Shown here piece by piece: positions 42,415-51,413 of a DNA stretch of 64,000 bases. The number at the start of each line of letters is the position of its first letter. Position 1 is the first letter of the stretch. Source of the DNA: Natronospirillum sp. (GTDB lineage Bacteria; Pseudomonadota; Gammaproteobacteria; Pseudomonadales; Natronospirillaceae); the NCBI RefSeq assembly GCF_022565775.1, contig NZ_JAIUMC010000006.1, forward strand, positions 1 through 64,000, in the 5' to 3' direction. Under the pieces are notes generated by a model. The model saw nothing but the letters and a program-made list of their open reading frames with translations. It searched no databases and was not told the origin of the DNA. Position numbers and translations under genes: made by a program.

Positions 42415-44634
42415 CTATTGGCGGATGCTTGCTCGGACCAGTCTCGCCACACCACTGCTCGCATTGGCTTCTGCAGCCAGTTTGCGCTCTTCCTCATTGG
42501 CGAAGTGCTCATCCCAGGCCAGCAATCTTGGGGTCATCAGTTGATGCCACAGCGGCGGGATCAGCGCCACCAGAATGGTCGAAAGGTAACCGCTGATCAT
42601 CATGGGTGCATTGGGATAGGCCGACAGTTCATGGAACGGTGCCTCACCCTGCGCATGATGGTGGGAATGACGCGTCAGGTTGAACAGCGACCATGAACTC
42701 AGACGCTTGTTGGTGTTCCATGAGTGCCGGGGCTGAACAGGGGTGGTCGCATTGCGCACCAGGCCGTAATGTTCCATATAGTTCACGACCTCCAGCAGTG
42801 CTTTGCCCCAAAGCGCGGCTAACGTGAAGAACACAGCACCGACCCAGCCACCCAGGGCCCACGCAGCGGCGAGCAGACACAGGCTCATGGCATAGCCGCG
42901 CAACACCGCATTATGATGACCGAACAGCCTGTACCCCCGCCGCTTCAGGCGAGCCCGTTCGATGCGCCAGGCACTGAGATTGCCCGTCCAGGTGGAGGCC
43001 ACCATATGGTGATAGACATGGCGCCCACGCGGTGCGGTGGCGGGGTCTTCACGGGTGGCAACATAGCGGTGGTGGCCGTAGACATGCTCGATTGAGAAAG
43101 CAGTGTCAAAACTGAAGGCAAGCAGCCAGCGACCAATACACAGTGAGGCCTTGTCCCAGGTACGATGGGTCAATTCATGCGCGGTAATGGTACCGATCAT
43201 TCCGATCATCAGTCCTGTCAGCAGCCACATCGACACCCAGTGCCCCGGAGCAGTCGCAGCCTTGGCGACCAGCAGGTCATAGCCGGTCAACTGCGTGAGC
43301 ACCTGACCAAAACCGAGCGGGTCTCCGGGGCTTATCTGCCAAACCGCAGCAAAGACAATGAGCGCCAGCAACGGCAAGGCCAGCCAGAGCTGCAACGTCA
43401 ATAGAAAGGGGTAGCGGTAGATTGGCCGCGAGGTGTCGTTGCCTGACAGGGCATCACCCGCCACATAGAATACGAGAATCGCCAGCAGGCCGAACGAAAC
43501 AGCGGCACCACCGGCCAGTATACTGAGCAGTGCGACCACGCCGACAACATGAAACAGGGCAAATTTCAGGTAGTGCCAGACTGACGCAGTCTTTGCACCT
43601 TGGACGGTTTCAGCGTCATCCCCCCTGCTGGCATCTTCAGCAGCCGCGCCGGGCTGGGGAGTAAACCGATCTACATGAATATTGTCTTCATCGACGCCCT
43701 TCTGCGCGAGCAAGGCTGCCACCTGGTCAACCATGGCCGGCGAGCCGCAACAATAGGCCTGAGTATCAGGCACAATGGTGTCTGGAATATGGTCGGTAAT
43801 GCGCCCGCGGGCACCGCTCCAGTGGTCAGCGACCCGGGGTGCTGACAGCACTGGCACAATCCGCATCTCGGCAGGCCATGCACGGGCCAGCTCGTCGAGT
43901 TCTTCGAGAGCAAAGAGATCTTCCAGATGCCGGGCCCCCAGGACCAGTGTCACCGGGCGCTGCTCGCCTGCTGCCAGAGCCTGGTGCAGTATGGCCAGAA
44001 TGGGCGCGAGACCGCTGCCGGTGGCAAAAAACAATAACGGGGCCGTGCCCGGCTGCAACTGAAACTGACCCAGCGGGCCAGTCAGGGTAACCGACTTACC
44101 GACCAGATCCCGACTGTGCACCACACCGGAAAACTGCCCCTCCGGTTCGTGCTGAACAAGAAAGACCACCTGGCCATCGGCCTGTGGCGACGTGGCAAAG
44201 GAGTAAGGCCTGACCACACCGGGCAGGCTGGCCAGTTCAAGCTGTGCATACTGCCCGGCCTGATAGTCAAAGGTCGCTTCAAGCTGCACGACAAGCCGCA
44301 TTATGCGCGGTGTCAGTGCCTGCTGAGCCGTGACCCGCCCGGCAACCCTCTCAGGCAGTTCAACGCGGATGGTCAGATCGCTTCGGGCCACACTCTGGCA
44401 GGCCAGAATGTGCCCGCTCGCCAGCTCGGGTCCGCTCAGCAGGTAACCGGATTCAGTCAGCTCGCGCACCTGTCCCGAGGTAAGCTGGCACTTGCAACTG
44501 GCACAACCACCGACTCGGCAGCTGTGCGGAAAGGGCAGGCCCTCGCGCAAAGCGGCTTCGAGCACAGTTTCCCGATCACCTACGCTGATGGTCTGGTCAT
44601 TGATAGTGGCCTGGAACTCGGTCAGAGAGTGCAT
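42415..44634 (-). CDS. Fusion of 2Fe-2S ferredoxin, FAD/NAD reductase and AlkB-type membrane hydroxylase
   Basis: 739 residues. Residues 1-95 are a plant-type ferredoxin with Cys39-x4-Cys44-x2-Cys47 and Cys79. A ferredoxin-reductase module follows (about 98-325): RPYSFATSP binds FAD, GSGLAPILAIL binds NAD, and CCGSPAMV closes it. From about 350 the chain is an AlkB/XylM-type membrane hydroxylase with five to six helices and the di-iron histidine boxes HELTHR (486-491), EHVYGHHRYVATREDPA, LTRHSHHHAQG, plus NYMEHYGL. One polypeptide thus holds the whole NADH-to-oxygen electron path. The substrate may be an alkane, an aromatic methyl group or another lipid. It stands alone on the minus strand. 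Confidence 0.88.
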   Translation of the reverse strand: MHSLTEFQATINDQTISVGDRETVLEAALREGLPFPHSCRVGGCASCKCQLTSGQVRELTESGYLLSGPELASGHILACQSVARSDLTIRVELPERVAGRVTAQQALTPRIMRLVVQLEATFDYQAGQYAQLELASLPGVVRPYSFATSPQADGQVVFLVQHEPEGQFSGVVHSRDLVGKSVTLTGPLGQFQLQPGTAPLLFFATGSGLAPILAILHQALAAGEQRPVTLVLGARHLEDLFALEELDELARAWPAEMRIVPVLSAPRVADHWSGARGRITDHIPDTIVPDTQAYCCGSPAMVDQVAALLAQKGVDEDNIHVDRFTPQPGAAAEDASRGDDAETVQGAKTASVWHYLKFALFHVVGVVALLSILAGGAAVSFGLLAILVFYVAGDALSGNDTSRPIYRYPFLLTLQLWLALPLLALIVFAAVWQISPGDPLGFGQVLTQLTGYDLLVAKAATAPGHWVSMWLLTGLMIGMIGTITAHELTHRTWDKASLCIGRWLLAFSFDTAFSIEHVYGHHRYVATREDPATAPRGRHVYHHMVASTWTGNLSAWRIERARLKRRGYRLFGHHNAVLRGYAMSLCLLAAAWALGGWVGAVFFTLAALWGKALLEVVNYMEHYGLVRNATTPVQPRHSWNTNKRLSSWSLFNLTRHSHHHAQGEAPFHELSAYPNAPMMISGYLSTILVALIPPLWHQLMTPRLLAWDEHFANEEERKLAAEANASSGVARLVRASIRQ

Positions 44635-44839
44635 ACGTAACCTCAGGGCTAGTACCCCATGATAGACCGAACTGGAGGGCTTAAACAGGACTGGAGCAGC
44701 TTTATCGCTGGTATTTCAAGTCCTTGTCGATCTCTGTTCAAATTGTGCTTTACCGGCAATTGTGCAAAGCTTTATCGTATTCAAATATTAGAAAAAGCAG
44801 GACAGCGCCTGAACCTGCATCGGCTGCCAGAGGCAAACT

Positions 44840-46363
44840 GTGAGTGAGCGTGAGATAACGCAGTCGACCTGGCGAATGCCACTGTTGACCAGAATCAATC
44901 GACTCCCCCGAACGCTCGGGTTCGCGGCTACCTTTGTGGCCGTCAGTTGGCTGACCCTGGAACAGGGGTGGTCGCACTGGAATATCCTGCTGGCGGGCCT
45001 GTATTTCCTGCTTTACCCCCACCTTGTCTATTGGTTCGACTACTGGCGCCGGGCCAGAAACACCATTGAATTTCGGGCGATGATGGTCGACTCCTTTGTG
45101 TTGGGGTTCTGGGTAGCGCACCTGGAATTCTCGGCAGTCATTTCATTTGCCCTGCTGACCACAGTGGTGCTGAACAACACCATGACGGGCGGTGCCCTGC
45201 AGTTCCTGCGTGCCATGGGCTTTTTCGTGCTGGGCATGCTGGCGGTGGTGCTGGTCTCCGGGTTTTCCTGGTCACCCACGGCACCCCTGGCGATCAACGG
45301 CTATATTCTACTGACATTGCTGCTGTACATTTTCGGTGTCTCTCTCGCGTTCAACGCACAGAGCGAGAGGCTGTTGCGTATCAAGCGGGCTGTAGAACGC
45401 TCGAACCGGGTGTTTCAGTCCATGCTGACACTGACCGAACTGACGGATCGCGCGGACAATTTTGAAGACATGGTGGACTCGGCTCTGGCCGAACTGCAAC
45501 GGCTTTACCCCGATCGGTCCTTTGGTTTCGTGCTGAAAGATCAGGAAATGACAGATGATGTGCACTTTGCGGCCTTTACAGACGATCTTGTGGCTACTCA
45601 GCAGACTCTGATTCGAACTCAGGTGGCTGCCCTTGGCAGTGAACTTCCGGATCGGCACGAAATTGATATCGGTGCCGGGCAGGCGCGCTGCCTGCTTTAT
45701 CCCTTGCCGGAGCAGTTTGGCCACTTGCGCGGCTTTCTGATCACCCAGGCCCTGCCGAGCCCTGACGATAACGACACCTCATTGCCGCTGCTGATAAAGC
45801 AGCTTGGCACCGCCATCAGCAACAAATTGCTGACCATGGAACTGAAGGTCGCAGCGGAGCAAGATGCCCTGACCGGGGCCTACAACCGCGGACAACTGGA
45901 TGCCGAACTGGCCGAGGCCCAATCTCGACAGCAGAAGAATGACGCTGAGCATTTTGCTGTGCTGCTGGTTGATCTGATTGACCTGAAAGGCGTCAACGAT
46001 CAGCACGGCCATGAAGCGGGCGACCAGCTCATTCGAGAGGCGGCAGACGCGCTGCAGGAGACCTGCAGAGGCAATGACAGGCTGTATCGATATGGTGGTG
46101 ACGAATTTGTCATTCTCTGTGATGATGAATCTGGCCAAAGTACCCAGGCGCTCGAGAAGCGTATTCTCTCACGCGTTCACGGTCGTCAGGTCGAACTGAC
46201 TACCGCTGAGGGTAAATCAGTCAGCATCACGCTGCATCTGAGCGTTGGCGTTGCCAGTTCGGAAGAGGCGCCCGCCGAGACAGTGCTGCAACTGGCGGAC
46301 AAGCGCATGTACGAGCAGAAAAAGCAGTGGTATGGCGACGATGGCAGAAGGCGGCGGGGGTGA
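44840..46363 (+). CDS. MASE2-type membrane diguanylate cyclase
   Basis: 507 residues. The N-terminal region carries the MASE2 hallmark (NRLPRTLGF) and about six membrane helices to residue 175. A GAF-like middle (about 195-335) precedes the GGDEF domain: DALTGAYNRGQLD, YGGDEF, and RGND as the RxxD inhibitory site. It should make c-di-GMP at the inner membrane. Start is GTG 44840 with AGAGG six bases upstream. It is the third diguanylate cyclase in the window and is not in an operon. Confidence 0.92.
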   Translation: MSEREITQSTWRMPLLTRINRLPRTLGFAATFVAVSWLTLEQGWSHWNILLAGLYFLLYPHLVYWFDYWRRARNTIEFRAMMVDSFVLGFWVAHLEFSAVISFALLTTVVLNNTMTGGALQFLRAMGFFVLGMLAVVLVSGFSWSPTAPLAINGYILLTLLLYIFGVSLAFNAQSERLLRIKRAVERSNRVFQSMLTLTELTDRADNFEDMVDSALAELQRLYPDRSFGFVLKDQEMTDDVHFAAFTDDLVATQQTLIRTQVAALGSELPDRHEIDIGAGQARCLLYPLPEQFGHLRGFLITQALPSPDDNDTSLPLLIKQLGTAISNKLLTMELKVAAEQDALTGAYNRGQLDAELAEAQSRQQKNDAEHFAVLLVDLIDLKGVNDQHGHEAGDQLIREAADALQETCRGNDRLYRYGGDEFVILCDDESGQSTQALEKRILSRVHGRQVELTTAEGKSVSITLHLSVGVASSEEAPAETVLQLADKRMYEQKKQWYGDDGRRRRG

Positions 46364-46407
46364 CTGCTGGCCTCAGCGATGCAGCCTCATGTCTTTTATG
46401 TCAGCCA

Positions 46408-47235
46408 TTAATGCATGGACAGCGGCGCTGTTCTCCTGGCTGAACGCAAAAAACCGACGGTGGGTAGTTCGGGAAAACCTTCGGCCTCACTCAAGGCGCG
46501 CAGACCCGGCGACATTTGGCTGGCAGCCACAGGGGCAACGGCCAGACCAGCCTGCGCCGCGGCAAGGCAGGCCGTCATGCTGAAACTCTCGCAGGCGATC
46601 CGCCATTCCCGGCCAGCATGGTTCAGTGCATTGGTGGCTGCCTGCCGGTACACACAGGTGTCGGGGAAAACCGCCAGAGGGACCACCTGTTGACCAATAC
46701 CTTCACTGTTCGCGCAAAAAGCCCATACCATGGGCTCACGCCACAACAGGCTGCCCTGGTTGGGCACAGTGTCACACTGCTTGCCGAACACCATATCCAG
46801 CTCTCCTGCTTCCATGCGGGCCAGAAGGTGTGACGTCAGCCCCACTCGCAGTTCAACCGAAGCCCTGGGATGACGGCGATGAAATGCCTTCAGAGCACCG
46901 GGCAACCAGGCACTGGCAAAATCCTCTGTAGCGCCAATACGAACCCGTCCTGCAATAGTGTCGCCCTTTAGCCGTTGATGCGCCTCGCGCTCCAGATCAA
47001 CAATACTGCGTGCATAGCTGAGCAGCATTTCTCCTTCTGAGGTCAGTCGAACAGATCGTGTTGTGCGCGCCAGCAGGGGCACATCAACAGACCGCTCCAG
47101 TCGTTTGATATGTCCACTGACGGCCGCGGGGGTGAGCGCCAACTGCTCTGCCGCAGACGCGAACCCACCGTACTCCACCACGGCAATGAAGCTTTGCAGC
47201 AACTGGATATCCAGGCTGGCCCGATGAAAAGGCAT
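46408..47235 (-). CDS. LysR-family transcriptional regulator
   Basis: 275 residues, slightly short for LysR. HTH: LQSFIAVVEYGGFASAAEQLALTPAAVSGHIKRLERSVDVPLLARTTRSVRLT. The effector domain is present (GRVRIGATEDFASAWLPGALKAF) but ends early at ARRTAPLSMH. It is divergent from the epoxide-hydrolase-like gene with about 105 bases between, so it is the likely regulator of that gene. The gap is AT-rich and contains TAATATGAGCCTATTATTA, a possible LysR-type site, not demonstrated. Confidence 0.9.
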   Translation of the reverse strand: MPFHRASLDIQLLQSFIAVVEYGGFASAAEQLALTPAAVSGHIKRLERSVDVPLLARTTRSVRLTSEGEMLLSYARSIVDLEREAHQRLKGDTIAGRVRIGATEDFASAWLPGALKAFHRRHPRASVELRVGLTSHLLARMEAGELDMVFGKQCDTVPNQGSLLWREPMVWAFCANSEGIGQQVVPLAVFPDTCVYRQAATNALNHAGREWRIACESFSMTACLAAAQAGLAVAPVAASQMSPGLRALSEAEGFPELPTVGFLRSARRTAPLSMH

Positions 47236-47340
47236 TTAACACACTCACAACATATCGTTGTTAATATGAGCCTATTATTAATCAATTGATAACCTATTTT
47301 CCAATACTCTGTGTCTGTCAGTCGACAAGGGAGATACACA

Positions 47341-48246
47341 GTGAACGACTATCATCTGATCAATACCGACTCACTGAACATCGGGTATCTTGAATGGCTG
47401 CCGCAGCAGAGTGAACCGGTCAACACAGCAGTGCTGTTGCATGGATGGCCGGATTGTCCGGAGGGATGGGCGGGCGTTGCGGAAAAGCTGGCTGATGCGG
47501 GATATCGAGTCCTGGCGCCGGCATTGCGTGGTTTTGGCCCCACCTCCATTCGCTCGGCGGACCGACGCGGAGGCCAGCTCGCGGCACTGGGCCGAGACCT
47601 GCTTGAGTTCATTGACACCCTGCAGTTGGACAAGCCTGTGCTCATCGGGCACGACTGGGGCGCGCGAGCGGCGAGCAACGCCTGCGGCCTTGTGCCCGGT
47701 GTTGCCCGCCATCTGGTGATGATGTCGGTGGGTTATGGCACCAATGATCCGCAGCAAAAGCTGTCGCTGGTTCAGGTGCGCAACTACTGGTATCACTGGT
47801 ATATGGCGACGGAACGGGGGGCGCACACCGTGCGGCAGGATCGCGAGGCCTTTACCCGCATGATGTGGGATACCTGGTCGCCCGCCGGATGGTATACAGA
47901 AGCCGACTTTCAGCAAGCCCAGCAAGCGTTCAGAAACCCGGAATGGTCGGATGTCGTACTGCACTCCTACCGCCACCGCTGGGGATTCGAAACGGGCATG
48001 CCCTACTATCATGGTGATGAGGTCAGCCTGAACCCGGCACCGGTGCTGGACGTCCCTACCCTCGTTTTGCACGGCGACACGGACACCTGCAACCACCCTG
48101 ACAGCTCTGCCCGGAAGGAACACTTTTTCAGCGGCCGCTACCAACGCACCCTGCTGCCCGGCATAGGCCACTTTCCCCACCGAGAGGTGCCGGCGCTGGT
48201 GGCAAAGGCGGTGTTGTCATTTCTGGATGAAGGTGCGGGCCAATAG
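47341..48246 (+). CDS. Alpha/beta hydrolase, epoxide-hydrolase-like
   Basis: About 301 residues from GTG 47341, which has GGGAG seven bases upstream; the track start at 47311 precedes this ribosome site. HGWPD is the oxyanion motif, and the nucleophile is Asp105 in GHDWGA, as in epoxide hydrolases and haloalkane dehalogenases. The catalytic His is His277 in GIGHFPHRE. The cap-domain region (about 135-220) is Trp- and Tyr-rich. The substrate is unknown. No signal peptide, so cytoplasmic. Its last 30 bases overlap the end of the convergent LysR gene. Confidence 0.9.
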   Translation: MNDYHLINTDSLNIGYLEWLPQQSEPVNTAVLLHGWPDCPEGWAGVAEKLADAGYRVLAPALRGFGPTSIRSADRRGGQLAALGRDLLEFIDTLQLDKPVLIGHDWGARAASNACGLVPGVARHLVMMSVGYGTNDPQQKLSLVQVRNYWYHWYMATERGAHTVRQDREAFTRMMWDTWSPAGWYTEADFQQAQQAFRNPEWSDVVLHSYRHRWGFETGMPYYHGDEVSLNPAPVLDVPTLVLHGDTDTCNHPDSSARKEHFFSGRYQRTLLPGIGHFPHREVPALVAKAVLSFLDEGAGQ

Positions 48247-49167
48247 GTCCGATTCCGGCGACGTTTCCGGGGCCGTCGTGCCCTGGTCTTGCCAGAGCCC
48301 GTGAACCACTTCGATGATGGCGGCTATCAGCTTGTGTTCCCGGCTATCAGGGCGCACCACCAGGTTGAGAGCAGTCCTGATGGGCGGGTCTGTCAGGATG
48401 CGCACGCTGCCCCGGTCAGCCCAGTGCTGTGACATCTCTCTTTCCACCACACCGTACCCCAGGCCGGCCCTGATCATTGACAGTGTGACATGCTCGTCTT
48501 CGGAATCGGACACCACCCGCGTCTGTTCGCGCTCGAAGCCAATGATGTTGGGCATCAAGTGCGTTATCGGACACTTGTCGGATGCCCATATCCAGGGCAG
48601 AGCGCGACGCTTTTCCGGGTCGGGCGGCAGAGCACTCAGTTCGCTGTCGGGCGGGCCGACCACACAGAACTCGATATCCGCCAGATAAATGGCCTTAACC
48701 GCTTCGTGCGCAGGGGTGCCGTACATGAAGCCCAAGTCCATTTTACCCTCGCGCACCTGATCGGTGATCAGATAGGAATTACTGGTGACCAGTTCCAGTC
48801 TGGCTTCGGGCACTTCCTGAGCCACCCGACGCAACAACTGATCGACCTTAAGGTACTCCGGCGGCGCATTCAGACCCAACACCAGTGTGGTTGGTGCTTC
48901 ACAGCGCAGTTGGCGGGCAATCTCGTCCAGCTCAGCGATCTGCATCAGTGCCTGGCGAGCTGGTGGCAGCAGTTTTCGGCCTTCCGGTGTGAGTTCCATG
49001 CCTCGGCTGGAGCGGTCAAACAGGGTCAGGCCGAACTGGTCTTCCAGTTGCCGCAAATGTTCGCTGACGGCCGAGGGCGTGGTGTGCCTTCGTTTGGCGG
49101 CTCGAGTCAGGTTGCCCTCATCGGCAACGAGCACGAACGAGCGCAGCTTATCCAGCTTTATGTTCAT
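48217..49167 (-). CDS. LysR-family transcriptional regulator
   Basis: 316 residues. HTH: LRSFVLVADEGNLTRAAKRRHTTPSAVSEHLRQLEDQFGLTLFDRSSRGMELT. The effector-binding domain continues with LVLGLNAPPEYLKVDQLL and a typical hinge pair. The C-terminal tail (TTAPETSPESDLLARTFIQK) overlaps, in antisense, the last ten codons of the epoxide-hydrolase-like gene. It is divergent from the DUF1127 gene. The target is not evident. Confidence 0.9.
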   Translation of the reverse strand: MNIKLDKLRSFVLVADEGNLTRAAKRRHTTPSAVSEHLRQLEDQFGLTLFDRSSRGMELTPEGRKLLPPARQALMQIAELDEIARQLRCEAPTTLVLGLNAPPEYLKVDQLLRRVAQEVPEARLELVTSNSYLITDQVREGKMDLGFMYGTPAHEAVKAIYLADIEFCVVGPPDSELSALPPDPEKRRALPWIWASDKCPITHLMPNIIGFEREQTRVVSDSEDEHVTLSMIRAGLGYGVVEREMSQHWADRGSVRILTDPPIRTALNLVVRPDSREHKLIAAIIEVVHGLWQDQGTTAPETSPESDLLARTFIQK

Positions 49168-49275
49168 TTTATACGAACGCCCCCTTCAATAAAGACTGAT
49201 GGCACAAGCCACTATAGAGCAGTTTAATGGCAATTACAGGCCTGCCTCAATTCATATTTTATGGAGGACAACCTA

Positions 49276-49497
49276 ATGGAGAACTTACGGGACAGTAGTG
49301 GCTTACAGGCCAAAACTGCGGAGCCACTTTCGCAGCGTGTCAGGGCGACCCTCAGGGTTTGGCGCTGGCGCCACAGCGTTCGGTCGCGCTTGCGCATGGA
49401 ACTGCAGGAGATGGATGTGGCCCGCACGGAAAAAGATGTGGGCATCGCAACCGGGGAGCTGCGTCGTGAGGCCAACAAGCCTTTCTGGAAGACCTGA
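49276..49497 (+). CDS. DUF1127 (YjiS-like) small protein
   Basis: 73 residues from ATG 49276, placed eight bases after a perfect GGAGG; the track start at 49261 contains that ribosome site. The C-terminal half (RLRMELQEMDVARTEKDVGIATGELRREANKPFWKT) shows the DUF1127 signature: a Leu-rich helix, a DxG-type turn and the KPFW end. Small proteins of this type bind RNA in some alpha-proteobacteria and affect phosphate or nitrogen regulation. Here the role is unknown. Confidence 0.8.
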   Translation: MENLRDSSGLQAKTAEPLSQRVRATLRVWRWRHSVRSRLRMELQEMDVARTEKDVGIATGELRREANKPFWKT

Positions 49498-49592
49498 TTC
49501 TTCAGCCTATTCGGATTGGTCGTGGCAGATCAGGAGCAGTGCGCTTCAATTGCCTAAACTCATAGCAGCAGGTACAGTTGCCTGACGCTTTG

Positions 49593-50030
49593 ATGCACTT
49601 ATCTGACCTTGGCATGCCTGTGATAAACCCAGAGAAATCAGCACCCATCATCTGCAATAGGCTGCGCCAGGCGTTGCCCGGGCTGATGGGAATCTACAGT
49701 TTCGGAAGCCAGGCAAAACAGAATGCAGGGCCTGACAGCGACCTGGACCTGGCCGTGTTGGTAGCGGGCTATGTCGAGAAGGTCACGCTCTGGGATTTGG
49801 GCAACAAACTGGCCAATGAGCTGGATATCGATCTGGATCTCGTGGATTTGCGAGCCGCCTCGACCGTCATGCAGTACCAGATCCTGACCGGAGGACAACG
49901 GCTCTGGTCCGCCGGCACAGCAACCGACGAATTCGAGCTTTATGTGCTGAGTGAAAAGTTCGACCTCGACTTGTGGCGCCAGCCACTGATTGATCAGATT
50001 CGAGAACAGGGCCACATCTATGACCGATGA
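49593..50030 (+). CDS. mntA: MntA-type nucleotidyltransferase antitoxin
   Basis: About 145 residues. GIYSFGSQAKQNAGPDSDLDLAVLV contains the GS-x10-DxD motif of minimal nucleotidyltransferases. The pattern through ELDIDLDLVDLRAASTVMQYQILTGG and the end (QPLIDQIREQGHIYDR) match MntA, which AMPylates and neutralises the HEPN RNase HepT in type VII toxin-antitoxin pairs. The start is uncertain: TTG 49578, ATG 49593 and ATG 49614 are in frame and none has a strong ribosome site. The partner toxin gene directly downstream is reduced to a stub. Confidence 0.8.
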   Translation: MHLSDLGMPVINPEKSAPIICNRLRQALPGLMGIYSFGSQAKQNAGPDSDLDLAVLVAGYVEKVTLWDLGNKLANELDIDLDLVDLRAASTVMQYQILTGGQRLWSAGTATDEFELYVLSEKFDLDLWRQPLIDQIREQGHIYDR

Positions 50031-50064
50031 TGTGATACTGAACAAGTGCTCCTGGCAGGGGTAA
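50020..50064 (+). pseudogene. hepT: HepT toxin remnant (first 14 codons only)
   Basis: ATG 50020 overlaps the mntA stop, as hepT starts normally do, and encodes MTDDVILNKCSWQG then a stop. MTDDVILNK matches the usual HepT N terminus; the remaining 120 or so residues, including the HEPN RNase motif, are missing. Only 42 bases separate the stop from the next gene, so the rest was deleted, not frameshifted. Confidence 0.7.
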
Positions 50065-50106
50065 CAAAGCCCTTAAAACACTTTCTTCATGGGTAAGGAC
50101 AACCAC

Positions 50107-50961
50107 ATGATAGACAACTTTGAGTTCCTTGCCCCGCCTGCCGACCTGCAATCTTTCATCAAGTTTATCTGGGTATTCGAAGGTCGCGCATCAGCAGAGG
50201 ATCCCTATTTCCACCGAACTCCGGTCGATGGCTGCACGCAACTGATCTTCGCTTTTCGCGGTGGCTTTTGTCGCCAGGCCGACCCGAGCCAGTGCAGCCA
50301 GCAACTCAAGTCCGCCCTGATTGCCCAGACCACCACCAGCCTGACCTATCGCCTCAGCGAGGATTTCGGGCTGTTCGGTGTTTGCCTCTACCCCTTCAGC
50401 ATCCCCTACCTGACAGGCATTGAAGGGCCTGATTTCATTGATCGATATTTCGCCCCGGGAGACCTGCTTGGGGAGCCGGCAAAGGAACTGGCCGCGACTA
50501 TGGCCAGCGTCGACCGGAATGAACACAGGCTGGCGCTGGTTCAGAACCTGCTCAGTCCCCTGTTTGCCCGGCGGTCGACCAGAGAGCCACAGGTCATTGG
50601 ACTTCTGAGACAACTGTTCAGTGCCTCTGACGCTGACGAACTCGAAGCCCTGAGTCACCCGTCGACCATTTCAAGTCGCCATCTGCAACGCCAGGTCAAG
50701 CGCTACACGGGTTACACCCCAAAACAGCTGGTGCGCATCCTGCGCCTGCAACTCGCCATGCAGTCCGACCCGGCCCCCGCCCTCTCGGACATTGCGACCC
50801 GGGGGGACTATTACGACCAGTCCCATCTCAGCAATGAGTTTCGCAGCCTGTCCGGCACAACACCCGGAGACTACTTCAAGGGCCTGAAACCGGACATACG
50901 ATGGCGACGTGAAGGCAGAGAGGTCGCTTTTTTCCAATCAAGGCGCAGCAAAAAGCCCTAA
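50107..50961 (+). CDS. AraC-family transcriptional regulator
   Basis: About 284 residues from ATG 50107 (TAAGGA seven bases upstream). The C-terminal AraC DNA-binding domain (about 190-270) has two HTH units: SSRHLQRQVKRYTGYTPKQLVRILRLQLAM and ATRGDYYDQSHLSNEFRSLSGTTPGDY. The N-terminal domain (FEFLAPPADLQSFIKFIWVFEG) is of the kind annotated as DUF6597. Its ligand is unknown. It follows the mntA-hepT scar and precedes a VOC protein gene by 32 bases on the same strand, which may be its target or operon partner. Confidence 0.9.
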   Translation: MIDNFEFLAPPADLQSFIKFIWVFEGRASAEDPYFHRTPVDGCTQLIFAFRGGFCRQADPSQCSQQLKSALIAQTTTSLTYRLSEDFGLFGVCLYPFSIPYLTGIEGPDFIDRYFAPGDLLGEPAKELAATMASVDRNEHRLALVQNLLSPLFARRSTREPQVIGLLRQLFSASDADELEALSHPSTISSRHLQRQVKRYTGYTPKQLVRILRLQLAMQSDPAPALSDIATRGDYYDQSHLSNEFRSLSGTTPGDYFKGLKPDIRWRREGREVAFFQSRRSKKP

Positions 50962-50993
50962 GCTGTGGTCAAACACTGACCCGGAGAAACCCG

Positions 50994-51395
50994 ATGGAAG
51001 CCATCAACCGACTGCTGCTGAATGTGCTGTCAGATAATCTGGAAAACAGTAAGGCGTATTACACCACCCTGTTCGATTTTCAGGTCGACTATGACAGCGA
51101 CTGGTTCGTGCATCTGATCTCACCTGGACGTCAGCTCGAACTGGGCATCCTCAGTGCCGACAGCGACATGCTGCCGACTGGCGTCAAACCTCAGTCCGGG
51201 GGCTTTTTTACGACGTTTGTTGTCGAGGATGCTGGCGCCGTGTTCCGAATGGCTCGGGAACGGGGATTCACGGTACTCAAGGAGCCGGAAGACACCTTCT
51301 ACGGCCAGCGCCGCCTGGTGTTAGAGAGCCCCGAGGGCGGCATTATCGATGTCTCTTCACCCATTCCGGATTTCACACCGGGTGAGGGCCTCTAG
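50994..51395 (+). CDS. VOC-superfamily (glyoxalase/bleomycin-resistance-like) protein
   Basis: 133 residues, one VOC domain made of two beta-alpha-beta-beta-beta units: LLLNVLSDNLENSKAYYTTLFDFQVDYDSDWFVHL, and FTTFVVEDAGAVFRMARERGFTVLKEPEDTFYGQRRLVLESPEGGIIDV. VOC proteins bind metals and act as lyases, dioxygenases or antibiotic-binding proteins; the position usually holding the first metal His is Asn here, so activity is uncertain. GGAG precedes the ATG. Probably cotranscribed with the AraC gene. Confidence 0.88.
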   Translation: MEAINRLLLNVLSDNLENSKAYYTTLFDFQVDYDSDWFVHLISPGRQLELGILSADSDMLPTGVKPQSGGFFTTFVVEDAGAVFRMARERGFTVLKEPEDTFYGQRRLVLESPEGGIIDVSSPIPDFTPGEGL

Positions 51396-51413
51396 GCCTG
51401 GCTGGTATTGATA

